Part shown: positions 46,730 to 56,167 of the stretch, in pieces | Layout of the letters: every line of letters starts with the position of its first letter | Position numbering within the stretch: position 1 is the first letter of the stretch | NCBI RefSeq assembly: GCF_000155615.1 | Contig: NZ_DS989915.1 | Span: forward strand, 475,119 to 539,118 | DNA from: Alcanivorax sp. DG881 | GTDB taxonomy: Bacteria > Pseudomonadota > Gammaproteobacteria > Pseudomonadales > Alcanivoracaceae | Direction of reading: 5' to 3' | Length of the DNA stretch: 64,000 nucleotides | Notes under the pieces: generated by a model | What the model was told of the DNA's origin: nothing | The model's database searches: none | What the model saw: the letters and a program-made list of their open reading frames with translations, nothing else | Program-made: the position numbers and the translations under genes

Positions 46730-47896
46730 TCAGGTCAAGGGTTGCTGGCAACGCCACACCACAAACTTGGCGTTGCTGCCCAATACCGTCACCGACCCGA
46801 ACCGGCGCGACAACACCTTGTGATACCCCAGATGCCGATTACCGATAACCCGTAATTCACCGTCCGGAGCCAGGGCCCGTGCCGCCTGATTAAACAATCG
46901 CCGGGCCACATGATCACCGACCACGTGCCCGTCATGAAAAGGCGGATTCAACAGAATGCAGTCGAACTCTCTCTCCAGCCCCACCAAACCATCACCATGG
47001 TGAAAGTGGCACTGGCGATTGGGAAAGTAGCGCGACACATTGTCACGGGCGCTTTCCAGAGCCAGCCAGGATTCATCACAAAACGTCATCTCAGCGCCGG
47101 GGCTGGCCTGCAATGCAGCCAGGCCGATCACCCCGTTGCCGCACCCCAGGTCCAGCACACGGGAGCCTGCCGGCAACGACTGTGGCAGATGATCCAGGAA
47201 GAAGCGCGCACCAATATCCAGCTGTTGCTGGGCGAACACGCCGGCATGCACGGTTAATTGCCAGTCACCTACTTTCACCTTGCTGGGGAAATCGGTGTCA
47301 GCCAGAACCTGCCCCGGGGTCTGTGCACTGAACAAGCGGGCTTTCTTCCAGCCGTACTCGGCACGACCGTTACCCAGATAACGTTGCAGCAATGGCACCA
47401 ACTGCCGGGGCAAATGTTTATCCATGCCTGCCAACCACACGGGTACCCCCTGTGGAAGATGCTGGCTCAGCCAGTGCAGCTGCCACTCCAGCAGCGCAAC
47501 AGACTTGGGGACACGCATAATCACCTGGTCCGGTGCCTGCCCCGGCGGATCGAAGGGCCACAGAAACGGCAATACCAGTGTCAGGCCGTTATCCTCGGCA
47601 TTGGCCAGAGTGGCAGCCTGGGCCATAAAGGAATCACCACTGCTTTGCACCGCTGCACACCCCGCCGGGGCTGCTTGCTGCAACGCCAGAGCCAGTGCGC
47701 CCTGCTGATCATTCAGCACCAGCGTCCTTGCGCCGGCCTTTGCGGTTTCATCTGCTTCCGATACAGGCAGGCCGCGTTCTGCCAACGTGTTGAGCAGGTA
47801 CAGGTCCGCATTGTCCCAGGCCTGTAAGGTCTCATTGCGCCGGCGTGGCCAGCGCTGCAATGCAAGCTGGCCCCAGGGGTGAAGGAAAGGTGTCAT
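46730..47896 (-). CDS. rlmG: 23S rRNA (guanine-1835-N2) methyltransferase
   Basis: RsmC/RlmG-type methyltransferase, 388 residues from the ATG at 47896. The degenerate N-terminal half precedes a SAM domain with VLDLGCGNGVIGLAAL and the catalytic NPPFHDGHV (N-P-P-F). Length and the single NPPF copy favour RlmG over RsmC (about 340). Confidence 0.87.
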   Translation of the reverse strand: MTPFLHPWGQLALQRWPRRRNETLQAWDNADLYLLNTLAERGLPVSEADETAKAGARTLVLNDQQGALALALQQAAPAGCAAVQSSGDSFMAQAATLANAEDNGLTLVLPFLWPFDPPGQAPDQVIMRVPKSVALLEWQLHWLSQHLPQGVPVWLAGMDKHLPRQLVPLLQRYLGNGRAEYGWKKARLFSAQTPGQVLADTDFPSKVKVGDWQLTVHAGVFAQQQLDIGARFFLDHLPQSLPAGSRVLDLGCGNGVIGLAALQASPGAEMTFCDESWLALESARDNVSRYFPNRQCHFHHGDGLVGLEREFDCILLNPPFHDGHVVGDHVARRLFNQAARALAPDGELRVIGNRHLGYHKVLSRRFGSVTVLGSNAKFVVWRCQQPLT

Positions 47897-48050
47897 TCGG
47901 GTCCTGCCATCGAGAAATACATGGGTGAAATACCTGCGGGCGCGCATTTTGCCCGCTGATTGCCGGATTGGCCAGAAACTGCGCAACCACGCGTGCCCGC
48001 CGCATTTAGGTATGGCATTTTCTGAATTGGCTGCTAGAATGCGCAGCCAT

Positions 48051-48127
48051 CGGAGTATAGCTCAGCTTGGTAGAGTACTACGTTCGGGACGTAGGGGTCG
48101 CAGGTTCGAATCCTGCTACTCCGACCA
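48051..48127 (+). tRNA. tRNA-Pro (anticodon CGG)
   Basis: 77 nt with encoded CCA. The acceptor stem CGGAGTA pairs with TACTCCG. The D-arm is AGCTCAGCTTGGTAGAGT. The anticodon stem CTACG/CGTAG encloses loop TTCGGGA with anticodon CGG. The T-arm includes GGTTCGAATCC. Reads CCG proline codons. Confidence 0.97.
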
Positions 48128-48154
48128 GATAAGCCCCTGGAATAAGGGGGCAGC

Positions 48155-48181
48155 AAAAAGGCCGCGAAAGCGGCCTTTTTC
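48155..48181. terminator. Terminator after tRNA-Pro
   Basis: AAAAAGGCCGC-GAAA-GCGGCCTTTTT, stable GNRA-type loop and T tract, 28 bp after the tRNA. Confidence 0.9.
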
Positions 48182-48246
48182 GTTTCTGAACCATGCAAGG
48201 CGAAACCGGTAAAACCTCATACCGCCCCGCTCATTAATCCGGCATG

Positions 48247-48879
48247 TCACCCTTCAGCCAAACGCGGATTCAGCGTATAGCTAACCGTCAGGCTGGCTTG
48301 AGCCAGTGAATGTGACTTGATCTGTTCAGCCAGTGCCGCGCCGCTTAGATCCTTCCCTTCTGGCAGGGTTTCCACATCCAGTGCATAGACCGTAAAGACA
48401 TAGCGGTGCACGGTGCTGTCATTCCACGGTGGACAAGGGCCGTCGTAACCGAAGTACTGGCCTTCCATGTCTGCGTCGCCCGCAAACCAGCCGGTGTAGT
48501 CATTAAGCCCATGGCGCTGCCCGTCCGGCGCCGCCGGGCCGCGTTTGCCTTTCGGGGTGACGCTGTCGCAATGGCTGCCTTCGCGAATTTCACTCTGGTC
48601 CGCAGGAATGTTGAACAAGGTCCAGTGATAAAAATCGACTCGCGGCAGGCTGGCCGGCACTTCCCGATCTTCCTGGTTCACATCATCGGCCGCGCTGGGC
48701 GCGTCCGGGTCCAGGCACACCACCGCAAAGGAGCGGGTTCCTTCCGGGGCCCCCTTCCAGGCCAGATGCGGATTGATATTGCTCGACAGGGATACGTGGG
48801 TGCCCGGGTCGATCACCGCAAAAGCAAATTTTTCCGGAATCGGTGCCTGGTCGGTGAGGCTGTTGCTAAGTAACTGCAT
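48247..48879 (-). CDS. YbhB/YbcL-family PEBP-like protein
   Basis: About 210 residues from the ATG at 48879, with AAGGAG upstream; the longer frame is rejected. Phosphatidylethanolamine-binding-protein fold: LSSNINPHLAWKGAPEGTRS, VVCLDPDAPS (ligand-site Asp-Pro-Asp), and YDGPCPPWNDSTVHRYVFTV (conserved Gly-Pro-Cys-Pro and His). No signal peptide, so probably cytoplasmic. Physiological role unknown. Confidence 0.88.
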   Translation of the reverse strand: MQLLSNSLTDQAPIPEKFAFAVIDPGTHVSLSSNINPHLAWKGAPEGTRSFAVVCLDPDAPSAADDVNQEDREVPASLPRVDFYHWTLFNIPADQSEIREGSHCDSVTPKGKRGPAAPDGQRHGLNDYTGWFAGDADMEGQYFGYDGPCPPWNDSTVHRYVFTVYALDVETLPEGKDLSGAALAEQIKSHSLAQASLTVSYTLNPRLAEG

Positions 48880-48990
48880 CGGTAAGCTCTCCTTGTTGCA
48901 CTGCATGCATACTCTATCAGGCATGCGGGTAATAACGGGGAATTCAAGTTGCTGGATGCCGAACGCATAGCACCCCAGGCCATTAACCGG

Positions 48991-49506
48991 CTAATCACCC
49001 GCCAGCAGGGGAAACTGCGCCAGTGGCTCATAACTCGGAAACGGCTCGCCCAGCTCACTGCGGTACAGCACCAATGTATTCACGGGTAGCACCCAGTCGC
49101 CAATGGCCTTGAAAGGCGTCTGCGTCAGTCCCGGTTTGGCCAATGTAATATGGGGGCGAAACGGCCGCTCCTCCGGCGAGAAACCGTACCCCTGAAGACA
49201 CAACCAAAGATCATGGTGTAGCTGCTTGAGCGCCGGGCACGCGGCACCAGTCAGCGCCATAAAAGGGCCCTGTTCCTGGGGAAACGGTTCACAACGGTTC
49301 AGTAGCTGCTGAAACGGCGGGTTCTCGCCAGCGAGCTCTGTCAGCGAGCCATGCAGCTGGCTCAAGGCCGATTGGGTCTGCTCCCCCAGGAACGCCAGTG
49401 TCAGGTGCAGGTTAGCTATGGGGGTCGCCCGGCCCATGCTGTGGGACAATGTCACACACTGGTCTGCCAGTGCGTCAGTGACCGGAATCCCGATAAAACA
49501 GCGCAT
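48991..49506 (-). CDS. thpR: RNA 2',3'-cyclic phosphodiesterase
   Basis: 2H-phosphoesterase formerly called 2'-5' RNA ligase; 171 residues from the ATG at 49506. The two catalytic motifs are His34-Leu-Thr-Leu37 and His119-Ile-Thr-Leu122, in HLTLAFLG and HITLAKPG. Acts on cyclic phosphate RNA ends. Monocistronic. Confidence 0.92.
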   Translation of the reverse strand: MRCFIGIPVTDALADQCVTLSHSMGRATPIANLHLTLAFLGEQTQSALSQLHGSLTELAGENPPFQQLLNRCEPFPQEQGPFMALTGAACPALKQLHHDLWLCLQGYGFSPEERPFRPHITLAKPGLTQTPFKAIGDWVLPVNTLVLYRSELGEPFPSYEPLAQFPLLAGD

Positions 49507-49731
49507 GTGTCCTCTTCGACCTCCCACCTGATGGCATGGCGTCCCGACAGGGACAGCGGTAGAATGCCGCCCCGGCTGACCGGAACCCTGAATGTATTCT
49601 GATTAGAGCCTGACATCCTAGGCTATCAGCTCGGTTACGATGCGAACATGACAACAGACACGCTCTGCGTGCCGAACAGTCTGGCCGTTTTCCCTGCAGC
49701 CCCTTCAACCTTCACCCGCGGACACCGCCCA

Positions 49732-50577
49732 ATGAAAGATCAACCACTAAAGGGTGCCTTGCTGCTGATACTCGGGGAAGGCCTGCTGGCGGTGATGGCT
49801 GCCATGATCAAACACCTGTCTGATCACCTCGACACCGAGGTCATCGTGTTTGCCCGTAACCTTTTCGGACTGATGTTCCTGCTGCCCATTATCGCCACTC
49901 GCGGCGGCTTTGGGCAGCTGCGAACCCGCTTTGTGCATCTGCACCTGATCCGTGCTTTCACCGGCGTCAGTGCCATGTTTTGTTTCTTTTACGCCATTGG
50001 GCATATTGCCCTGGCAGAGGCGGTACTGGTCAAAATGACGGTGCCGTTTTTCCTGCCGGTCATCGCCTGGTTATGGCTCAGTGAACGGATTGGATTACAT
50101 ACCTGGCTGGCCATCATCGCCGGCTTTATCGGCGTTGCCATCATTATGCGCGCCGGGCAGGGTCACATTGACCCGGTCATGTGGGTGGCCCTGGCCGGCG
50201 CGGCCATCATGAGCATTGCCAAAGTCAGCATCCGGCGCATGGCGGTTTCCGAGCCCGCCCAGCGTGTGGTGTTCTACTTTGCACTCTTTGCCACGCTGTT
50301 TTCGTCTCTCCCTTTGCTGTGGGCCACCACCCTGCCTGCGGGTACCGATTACCTCTGGCTTATCGCCATCGGCCTGGTGGCCACAGGCGGACAATACGCC
50401 ATGACCACCGCCTACCAGATTGCCCGGCCCGGCCAGGTCGGTGTCTATAATTACTCCTCCGTGATCTGGGCGGCACTGCTTGGCTGGATGTTCTGGGGAG
50501 AAACCCTGGTGCTAACGACCGTTCTCGGCACCCTGTTGATCGTGGCCGCCGGCATCTGGAATCTCAAGTCCCGTTAG
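49732..50577 (+). CDS. EamA/DMT-family transporter
   Basis: 281 residues from the ATG at 49732, ten predicted transmembrane segments in two EamA repeats (for example LLLILGEGLLAVMAAMI and TWLAIIAGFIGVAIIMRAG). The second repeat ends with VLTTVLGTLLIVAAGIW. Substrate unknown; such proteins export amino acids, nucleosides or drugs. The earlier start at 49648 gives an implausible polar extension. Confidence 0.88.
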   Translation: MKDQPLKGALLLILGEGLLAVMAAMIKHLSDHLDTEVIVFARNLFGLMFLLPIIATRGGFGQLRTRFVHLHLIRAFTGVSAMFCFFYAIGHIALAEAVLVKMTVPFFLPVIAWLWLSERIGLHTWLAIIAGFIGVAIIMRAGQGHIDPVMWVALAGAAIMSIAKVSIRRMAVSEPAQRVVFYFALFATLFSSLPLLWATTLPAGTDYLWLIAIGLVATGGQYAMTTAYQIARPGQVGVYNYSSVIWAALLGWMFWGETLVLTTVLGTLLIVAAGIWNLKSR

Positions 50578-50737
50578 GAAACCCGTTCAGATTAGAAAAA
50601 TGGCCCGTTCAGAAGGCTATTTTCGCTGTATATCCCCTATGCTTGGCCCAGCTTGGGCAAGGCAATCTCTTTTTCGCTTCCCCCATGGGGAAACGAGAAG
50701 TGCCTTGAAGGTGACGCCATACAACGGAGAGTTCGGC

Positions 50738-51697
50738 ATGCAACCGAAACACCTTTTTCTTTTTATTCTGTGTACTGTCTTTTTGAATGGCTGCGAAGAC
50801 GCAGCACGCTGGGCCTATGACAATGGCCTGAGCATGGAAAAAAGCCGCGCCGGGCTGGAAGACCAGACCCTGACCACGGCCGACGGCATCGAATGGCACC
50901 TTCTTGTCAGTGAACCCCAAAATGAAGAGTCCACCGACCCAAAAGAAACCGTGTTACTGATTCATGGGTTCAGCGCTGACTCCAGTAACTGGATTCGTTT
51001 CGCCAATGAGCTCGAGGGCGATTTCGTTTTTGTGGTGCCAGACCTGCCCGGCCACGGACAAACCACCCGCACACTGAATCTGGATTACACCATGGCAGCC
51101 CAGGCTTCCCGCCTGCTAACACTGATGGACGCGCTCGACATTCAGCAATTCCATGTGGCGGGCAACTCCATGGGCGGCGCCATTTCCCTGGCTATCGCGC
51201 AACAGGCGCCAGAGCGAGTGCTTTCCATGGGCCTGGTGGACTCTGCCGGGCTGACTCGCCAGACCAAGGAATTCAAAAATGTTCTCGCCAAGAGTGAGAG
51301 CAACCCGCTGATTCCGCACAAGGCTGAACAATTCCAGACCACATTGAAGTGGGCCATGGAAGAACCGCCTTACATGCCCGGATTTTTTATCGACATCATG
51401 GGGCAAAAGAAAGCGGAGAACGCAGATGTGGCTGAAAAAGTATGGGGGGATCTGATGGACGATCCGGGTATGGAGCTCGAAGACAAGAATGTGCTGCCCA
51501 CTATTCAAACACCGACCCTGGTACTCTGGGGGCGCGAAGATCGCTTGCTTGGCGTGGATAATGTAGCTGCTTTTCTTGAGGAATTACCACAATCCCGCGC
51601 GGTGATTCTTGACGGCATTGGCCATGTCCCCATGGCTGAAGCACCCGGCAAAAGCGCCGATGCCTTCCGTGCCTTCTGGCGCGAAGCGCGGCCCTGA
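50738..51697 (+). CDS. Lipoprotein alpha/beta-hydrolase
   Basis: 319 residues from the ATG at 50738, with GGAGA upstream. Lipobox FLNGC lipidates Cys19, so it is envelope-anchored. Alpha/beta-hydrolase features are LLIHGFSADSSNW (oxyanion hole), GNSMGG with nucleophile Ser144, an acid in LWGREDRLLG and the His in GIGHVPMAE. Probably an esterase or lipase; substrate unknown. It could act on lipids in an oil-degrading cell, which is inference. Confidence 0.88.
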   Translation: MQPKHLFLFILCTVFLNGCEDAARWAYDNGLSMEKSRAGLEDQTLTTADGIEWHLLVSEPQNEESTDPKETVLLIHGFSADSSNWIRFANELEGDFVFVVPDLPGHGQTTRTLNLDYTMAAQASRLLTLMDALDIQQFHVAGNSMGGAISLAIAQQAPERVLSMGLVDSAGLTRQTKEFKNVLAKSESNPLIPHKAEQFQTTLKWAMEEPPYMPGFFIDIMGQKKAENADVAEKVWGDLMDDPGMELEDKNVLPTIQTPTLVLWGREDRLLGVDNVAAFLEELPQSRAVILDGIGHVPMAEAPGKSADAFRAFWREARP

Positions 51698-51722
51698 AAC
51701 ACTGCTGCCCCCACAAATCTGA

Positions 51723-52967
51723 TCAACCTCCGCCGGCGCGCTGCTCCGGCGGAGTCCAGTCAAACGGCACCTGATAACTCATCAGAAAACCACCCAGCGT
51801 AATCAGCACCCGGGAAATGCCAATATAGGAATCGGGGATACTGATACGCTCTTCCCGAAAGCGGCTCATCAATTCCCCCATGGCGCCTATCGGTCCCTGC
51901 TCATTGAGACGATCGGTCAGAACATAGAGCGCCAGCTCCTTCAGGGTTTCCGGGCTGCCCCCCTTGAACCCGGCCTGCACGAAAAGCTCACCGATATCCA
52001 CCGGCCCCTCAAACCCCATCAATCCATAGAGCAGGCGGGAGTAACGGCGTACCTCATCCGCCGTGAGCACACCTATGGCGCCATAATCCAGAATCACCAC
52101 CTGCTCATCATCAGTCACCAGAAAATTGCCCGGATGCGGGTCGGCCTGGTAAACGCCAAAGCGAGTGACCTGCTGAAGATAGCTGGTCAACAACACGCCC
52201 AGCAGGTCCTGGGCTTTTTCAGGGTGGGTATCCAGGTAATTGCGCAGTCGCTGCCCGCCTTCCCAGCTGGTCACCAACACCGACTCACCGCATAAACCCT
52301 CGATGATATCCGGGATGCGAATGCGCTCGTGATGGGGCTGGCGGGAAAAACGCAACGTATTCGCGGCTTCGTTGCGGAAATCCAGCTCCATGGCCGTCAT
52401 GATCAGCAGCTGTTCAATGGCCTGCTGCAGGTCGAATTCACGAAAGGTGGGCGCCACCAGCGCCGCCACTGCCTGAAAGACTTTGGCATCCTGCTCAAAG
52501 ACTTTCTTCACACCCGGCAAACGCACCTTGATGGCAACGTCACGGCCATCCTTGAGCTGTGCCCGGTGTACCTGAGCGATGGATGCCACTGCCACCGGCG
52601 CTTCCTCCAGCCAGGCAAACTGCTGGCGCCAGTCACTGCCCCAGGAACGCCGCAAGGTTTTCTCGATCAACGGGAAAGGAACAGGCTGGGCATCATTCTG
52701 CAGCTGCTGGAATGCTTCGATATATTCCAGCGGCAATACATCAGGTCGACAGCTGAAAAATTGCGCCGCCTTGACCCAGAAAGCCCCATTGCGACGACAC
52801 AGCGCGACCAGAATATCCGCCCCGCGACGATGGCAGGCGGCCCGGTCCCCGCTGCGTAGCCCCGACGCATACACCGCACCGATTCGGGCCACCGCAGCAA
52901 CAGCACGAATATACCGCGAACGCCCGGCAGCCAGACCGCCCAGGCCCACGATGCCTTTTCTGATCAT
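51723..52967 (-). CDS. ABC1/UbiB-family atypical kinase (variant KxGQ)
   Basis: 414 residues. The ABC1 kinase core shows ASIAQVHRAQL (Ala-rich loop), VAIKVRLPG (nucleotide Lys), QADPHPGNFLV and ILDYGAIG (catalytic and metal Asp). The family's KxGQ motif reads VKAAQFF here, with Gly replaced by Ala. The N-terminus is basic and short, without obvious membrane helices. Role unknown; relatives act on ubiquinone synthesis or lipid homeostasis. A second family member is at 57616. Confidence 0.87.
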   Translation of the reverse strand: MIRKGIVGLGGLAAGRSRYIRAVAAVARIGAVYASGLRSGDRAACHRRGADILVALCRRNGAFWVKAAQFFSCRPDVLPLEYIEAFQQLQNDAQPVPFPLIEKTLRRSWGSDWRQQFAWLEEAPVAVASIAQVHRAQLKDGRDVAIKVRLPGVKKVFEQDAKVFQAVAALVAPTFREFDLQQAIEQLLIMTAMELDFRNEAANTLRFSRQPHHERIRIPDIIEGLCGESVLVTSWEGGQRLRNYLDTHPEKAQDLLGVLLTSYLQQVTRFGVYQADPHPGNFLVTDDEQVVILDYGAIGVLTADEVRRYSRLLYGLMGFEGPVDIGELFVQAGFKGGSPETLKELALYVLTDRLNEQGPIGAMGELMSRFREERISIPDSYIGISRVLITLGGFLMSYQVPFDWTPPEQRAGGG

Positions 52968-53077
52968 TCTGTTTTTGTCACTCGTATCGCCATTCCTGCA
53001 TTATGCCTGTGATTTCATACTTGAATCACAGGGGGCTTGACCGTACTGTTCCCAAACTTTGCCGCTGGTGAGCGATT

Positions 53078-53713
53078 ATGTCAGGAACAGTTATACGTGC
53101 TGGAGAACCCCATACCATTCGCACTCGCGGCATTACCCTGCTGCGTTCCGGCCACAAGGAAGTCCGCCGGCTGAAACGGGCCAACCACACGCCATCAATT
53201 CACGGCAACAAGGTGTGGAATTCCAGTTACCTGATCATGGATCACCTGACCAAACGGAAGCTGTCCGCTGATGAGCATTTGATGGATATCGGCTGTGGCT
53301 GGGGGCCGCTGTCTATTTTCACGGCAAAACGCTTTGGCTGCCGGGTGACCGCGGTGGATGCGGACCCGGACGTGTACCCTTATCTGGATTTGCATGCCAG
53401 CATCAACAAGGTGGACGTGACACCGCTACAGGCCCGCTTCGAGAAGCTGACGCAGGCCCGGTTGGCGGATGTGGATATCGTCGCCGGTGCGGACATCTGC
53501 TTCTGGGATGAACTGACGCCCGTGCTCTATAACCTGATTCGCCGCAGCCTGCGCGCGGGCGTCAAACAGATCATCATTGCCGACCCCGGCCGCTCTCCCT
53601 TCTATGCACTGGCGGAAAAATGCGAAGCCGGCAAATTGAACAGCCGTGTGGTCGAACGCCGAACCCAAACCCCCAAGGCTTTGCGCGCAGATCTGTTAAT
53701 CATCGACAATTGA
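53078..53713 (+). CDS. Class I SAM-dependent methyltransferase
   Basis: 211 residues. Motif I LMDIGCGWGPLSIFTAKRFG, then the acidic VTAVDADPDVYPYLDL (motif II) and VDIVAGADICFW (motif IV-like). The pattern resembles the ETFB/protein-lysine methyltransferase group, but the substrate cannot be assigned. It lies 54 bp upstream of lon on the same strand. Confidence 0.82.
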   Translation: MSGTVIRAGEPHTIRTRGITLLRSGHKEVRRLKRANHTPSIHGNKVWNSSYLIMDHLTKRKLSADEHLMDIGCGWGPLSIFTAKRFGCRVTAVDADPDVYPYLDLHASINKVDVTPLQARFEKLTQARLADVDIVAGADICFWDELTPVLYNLIRRSLRAGVKQIIIADPGRSPFYALAEKCEAGKLNSRVVERRTQTPKALRADLLIIDN

Positions 53714-53767
53714 ATTTTCCGCCCTCGCCACCATGTTCTTTCCACGGACCATGGAAGTGACAGGATT

Positions 53768-56167
53768 ATGACTGACAACGATAGCGCCCATCACCATACC
53801 GACAAACACCCTTCTGATAGTGCTGAGCCGCAGTCCGGCGGCCTCACGGTGCCAGAACATACGCCGCCACAGCGTATTTACCTGATTCCGGTGAAGCATC
53901 GCCCCTTTATGCCGGGGCTGGTGCAGCCGGTCATGCTGGACAAAGCCCGCTGGCAACAAACCCTCGAGCGAGTCAGCCAGACGCCGCATCAGTCCCTGGG
54001 GCTTGTGTACGTGGGAGAAAAAAACCCGGACTCGGTAACCGCCGAAGACTTTCCCGAGTTCGGCTGCCTGGTGAAAGTCCATGCCCTCAATGAAGAGAAC
54101 GACCAGTTTCAACTGGTTGCCCAGGGCACCTCGCGTTTTCGCATCAACAGCTGGTTGAGCCGCAAACATCCGTTCATGGCTGATGTGAGTTACCCGGAGC
54201 CCCGTGCTGAAGCGGATGAAACCATTCGCGCCTATGGCATGGCGATTATCAACACCATCAAGGAACTGCTGCCGCTCAATCCGTTGTACAACGAAGGGCT
54301 GCGCCACTACCTGCAGAACTTTTCACCCAGTGAGCCCTCGCCGCTTACCGATTTTGCTGCTGCGCTCACCAGTGCCAACGGTGTAGAGCTGCAAACCATT
54401 CTGGAAACCGTGCCGCTGAAGCCGCGCATGGAGAAAGTCCTCACGCTGGTAAAAAAGGAGCTTGAGGTTGCCCGGCTGCAAAGCGAAATTTCCGACGAGG
54501 TCAACGAAAAGGTCAGCCAGCATCAGCGCGAATTCTTCCTCCGCGAGCAGCTGAAAATTATCCAGCGGGAACTGGGCCTGAGCAAGGACGACAAGACCGC
54601 CGAAGCGGATGCCTTCCGTGAACGCATGGATGCCCTCTCTCCCCCGGAGCCGGTACAAAAGCGCTTCGACGATGAATTACAGAAACTGTCCGTGCTGGAA
54701 ACCGGCTCGCCAGAATATGGCGTGACCCGTAATTATCTGGACTGGCTGACCAGCGTGCCCTGGGGCCAGTACAGCGATGATAATCTGGACCTGGGCCATG
54801 CCCAGACAGTACTCGGCGAACACCACAGCGGGCTGGATGATGTGAAAGACCGCATCATCGAGTTTCTCGCCGTGGGCGCCCTGCGCGGCGAAGTGAAAGG
54901 CTCCATCATTCTGCTGGTGGGTCCGCCAGGGGTCGGCAAAACCAGCATTGGCAAGTCCATCGCCGATGCCCTGGATCGCCAGTTCTACCGCTTCAGCCTG
55001 GGTGGCATGCGCGACGAAGCGGAAATCAAGGGGCATCGCCGTACCTACATCGGCGCCATGCCCGGCAAACTGGTCCAGGCGCTGAAAGAAACCGGCACCA
55101 GCAACCCAGTGATCATGCTTGATGAAGTCGACAAGCTGGGCCAATCGTTTCAGGGCGACCCGGCTTCCGCGCTTCTGGAAGTACTCGACCCGGAGCAAAA
55201 CCAGGACTTTCTCGATCACTATCTGGATGAACGCCTGGACCTTAGCCACGCCTTATTCATCTGCACGGCCAACACCCTGGACAGCATTCCCGGCCCCCTG
55301 CTCGACCGCATGGAAGTGATCCGCCTGTCGGGTTATATCACCGAAGAAAAAGTCGCCATCGCCCGGCAACACCTGTGGCCCCGTTCCCTGGAACGGGCCG
55401 GCGTCAAGCCGGGGCAGCTGCGCATCAGCGACAGCGCCCTGCGTCACGTGGTGGAAGGCTATGCCCGTGAAGCCGGGGTACGGAACCTGGAAAAACAGCT
55501 CAACAAGATCATCCGCAAAGCCGCGGTGAAACTGTTGGCTGGCGAGAAGAAAATCAGCATCTCTGGCAAGAACCTGACCGACTTCCTCGGCCAACCGTAT
55601 TTCCAGACAGAGAAAACCCAACGCGGTGTGGGCGTGGTTACCGGACTTGCATGGACATCCATGGGCGGCGCCACCTTGTCCATTGAAGCCAATCAGGTGC
55701 ACAGCAAACAGCGGGGATTCAAGCTGACCGGACAACTGGGCGATGTGATGAAAGAATCCGCCGAGATCGCCTACAGTTATGTGGCGAGTAATCTGGCGCA
55801 GTTTTCCCTGGATCCGGCGCAGCTCGATGAGGCCTTCCTGCACCTGCATGTGCCCGAAGGGGCGACGCCCAAAGACGGGCCCAGTGCCGGCGTTACCATG
55901 GCCACTGCCCTGCTTTCCCTGCTGATGAAAAAACGGGTGCCGCGCAAGGTTGCCATGACCGGAGAGCTGACTCTCACCGGGCAAGTACTGGCGGTTGGCG
56001 GCATCCGCGAAAAAGTCATCGCGGCCCGCCGCGTGGGAATCAAGGAAGTAATTCTTCCGGAGGCCTGTCGCCGGGATTTTGATGAACTGCCCGATTATCT
56101 GAAACAGGGCCTCACCGTTCACTTTGCCGGGCAGTACAGCGATGTCTTCCATACCCTCTGGGGCTGA
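53768..56167 (+). CDS. Lon-type ATP-dependent protease
   Basis: 799 residues. An unusual His/Asp-rich extension (about residues 1-30) precedes the LON substrate-binding domain, then a coiled region (EFFLREQLKIIQRELGLS). The AAA+ module has Walker A GPPGVGKTS (about 384-392) and Walker B VIMLDEVDKLG. The C-terminal protease domain has the catalytic Ser706 (DGPSAGVT) and Lys749 (GIREKVIAARR). Complete and presumably active; it may be a second Lon, since the usual clpX-lon-hupB neighbours are absent. Confidence 0.95.
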   Translation: MTDNDSAHHHTDKHPSDSAEPQSGGLTVPEHTPPQRIYLIPVKHRPFMPGLVQPVMLDKARWQQTLERVSQTPHQSLGLVYVGEKNPDSVTAEDFPEFGCLVKVHALNEENDQFQLVAQGTSRFRINSWLSRKHPFMADVSYPEPRAEADETIRAYGMAIINTIKELLPLNPLYNEGLRHYLQNFSPSEPSPLTDFAAALTSANGVELQTILETVPLKPRMEKVLTLVKKELEVARLQSEISDEVNEKVSQHQREFFLREQLKIIQRELGLSKDDKTAEADAFRERMDALSPPEPVQKRFDDELQKLSVLETGSPEYGVTRNYLDWLTSVPWGQYSDDNLDLGHAQTVLGEHHSGLDDVKDRIIEFLAVGALRGEVKGSIILLVGPPGVGKTSIGKSIADALDRQFYRFSLGGMRDEAEIKGHRRTYIGAMPGKLVQALKETGTSNPVIMLDEVDKLGQSFQGDPASALLEVLDPEQNQDFLDHYLDERLDLSHALFICTANTLDSIPGPLLDRMEVIRLSGYITEEKVAIARQHLWPRSLERAGVKPGQLRISDSALRHVVEGYAREAGVRNLEKQLNKIIRKAAVKLLAGEKKISISGKNLTDFLGQPYFQTEKTQRGVGVVTGLAWTSMGGATLSIEANQVHSKQRGFKLTGQLGDVMKESAEIAYSYVASNLAQFSLDPAQLDEAFLHLHVPEGATPKDGPSAGVTMATALLSLLMKKRVPRKVAMTGELTLTGQVLAVGGIREKVIAARRVGIKEVILPEACRRDFDELPDYLKQGLTVHFAGQYSDVFHTLWG

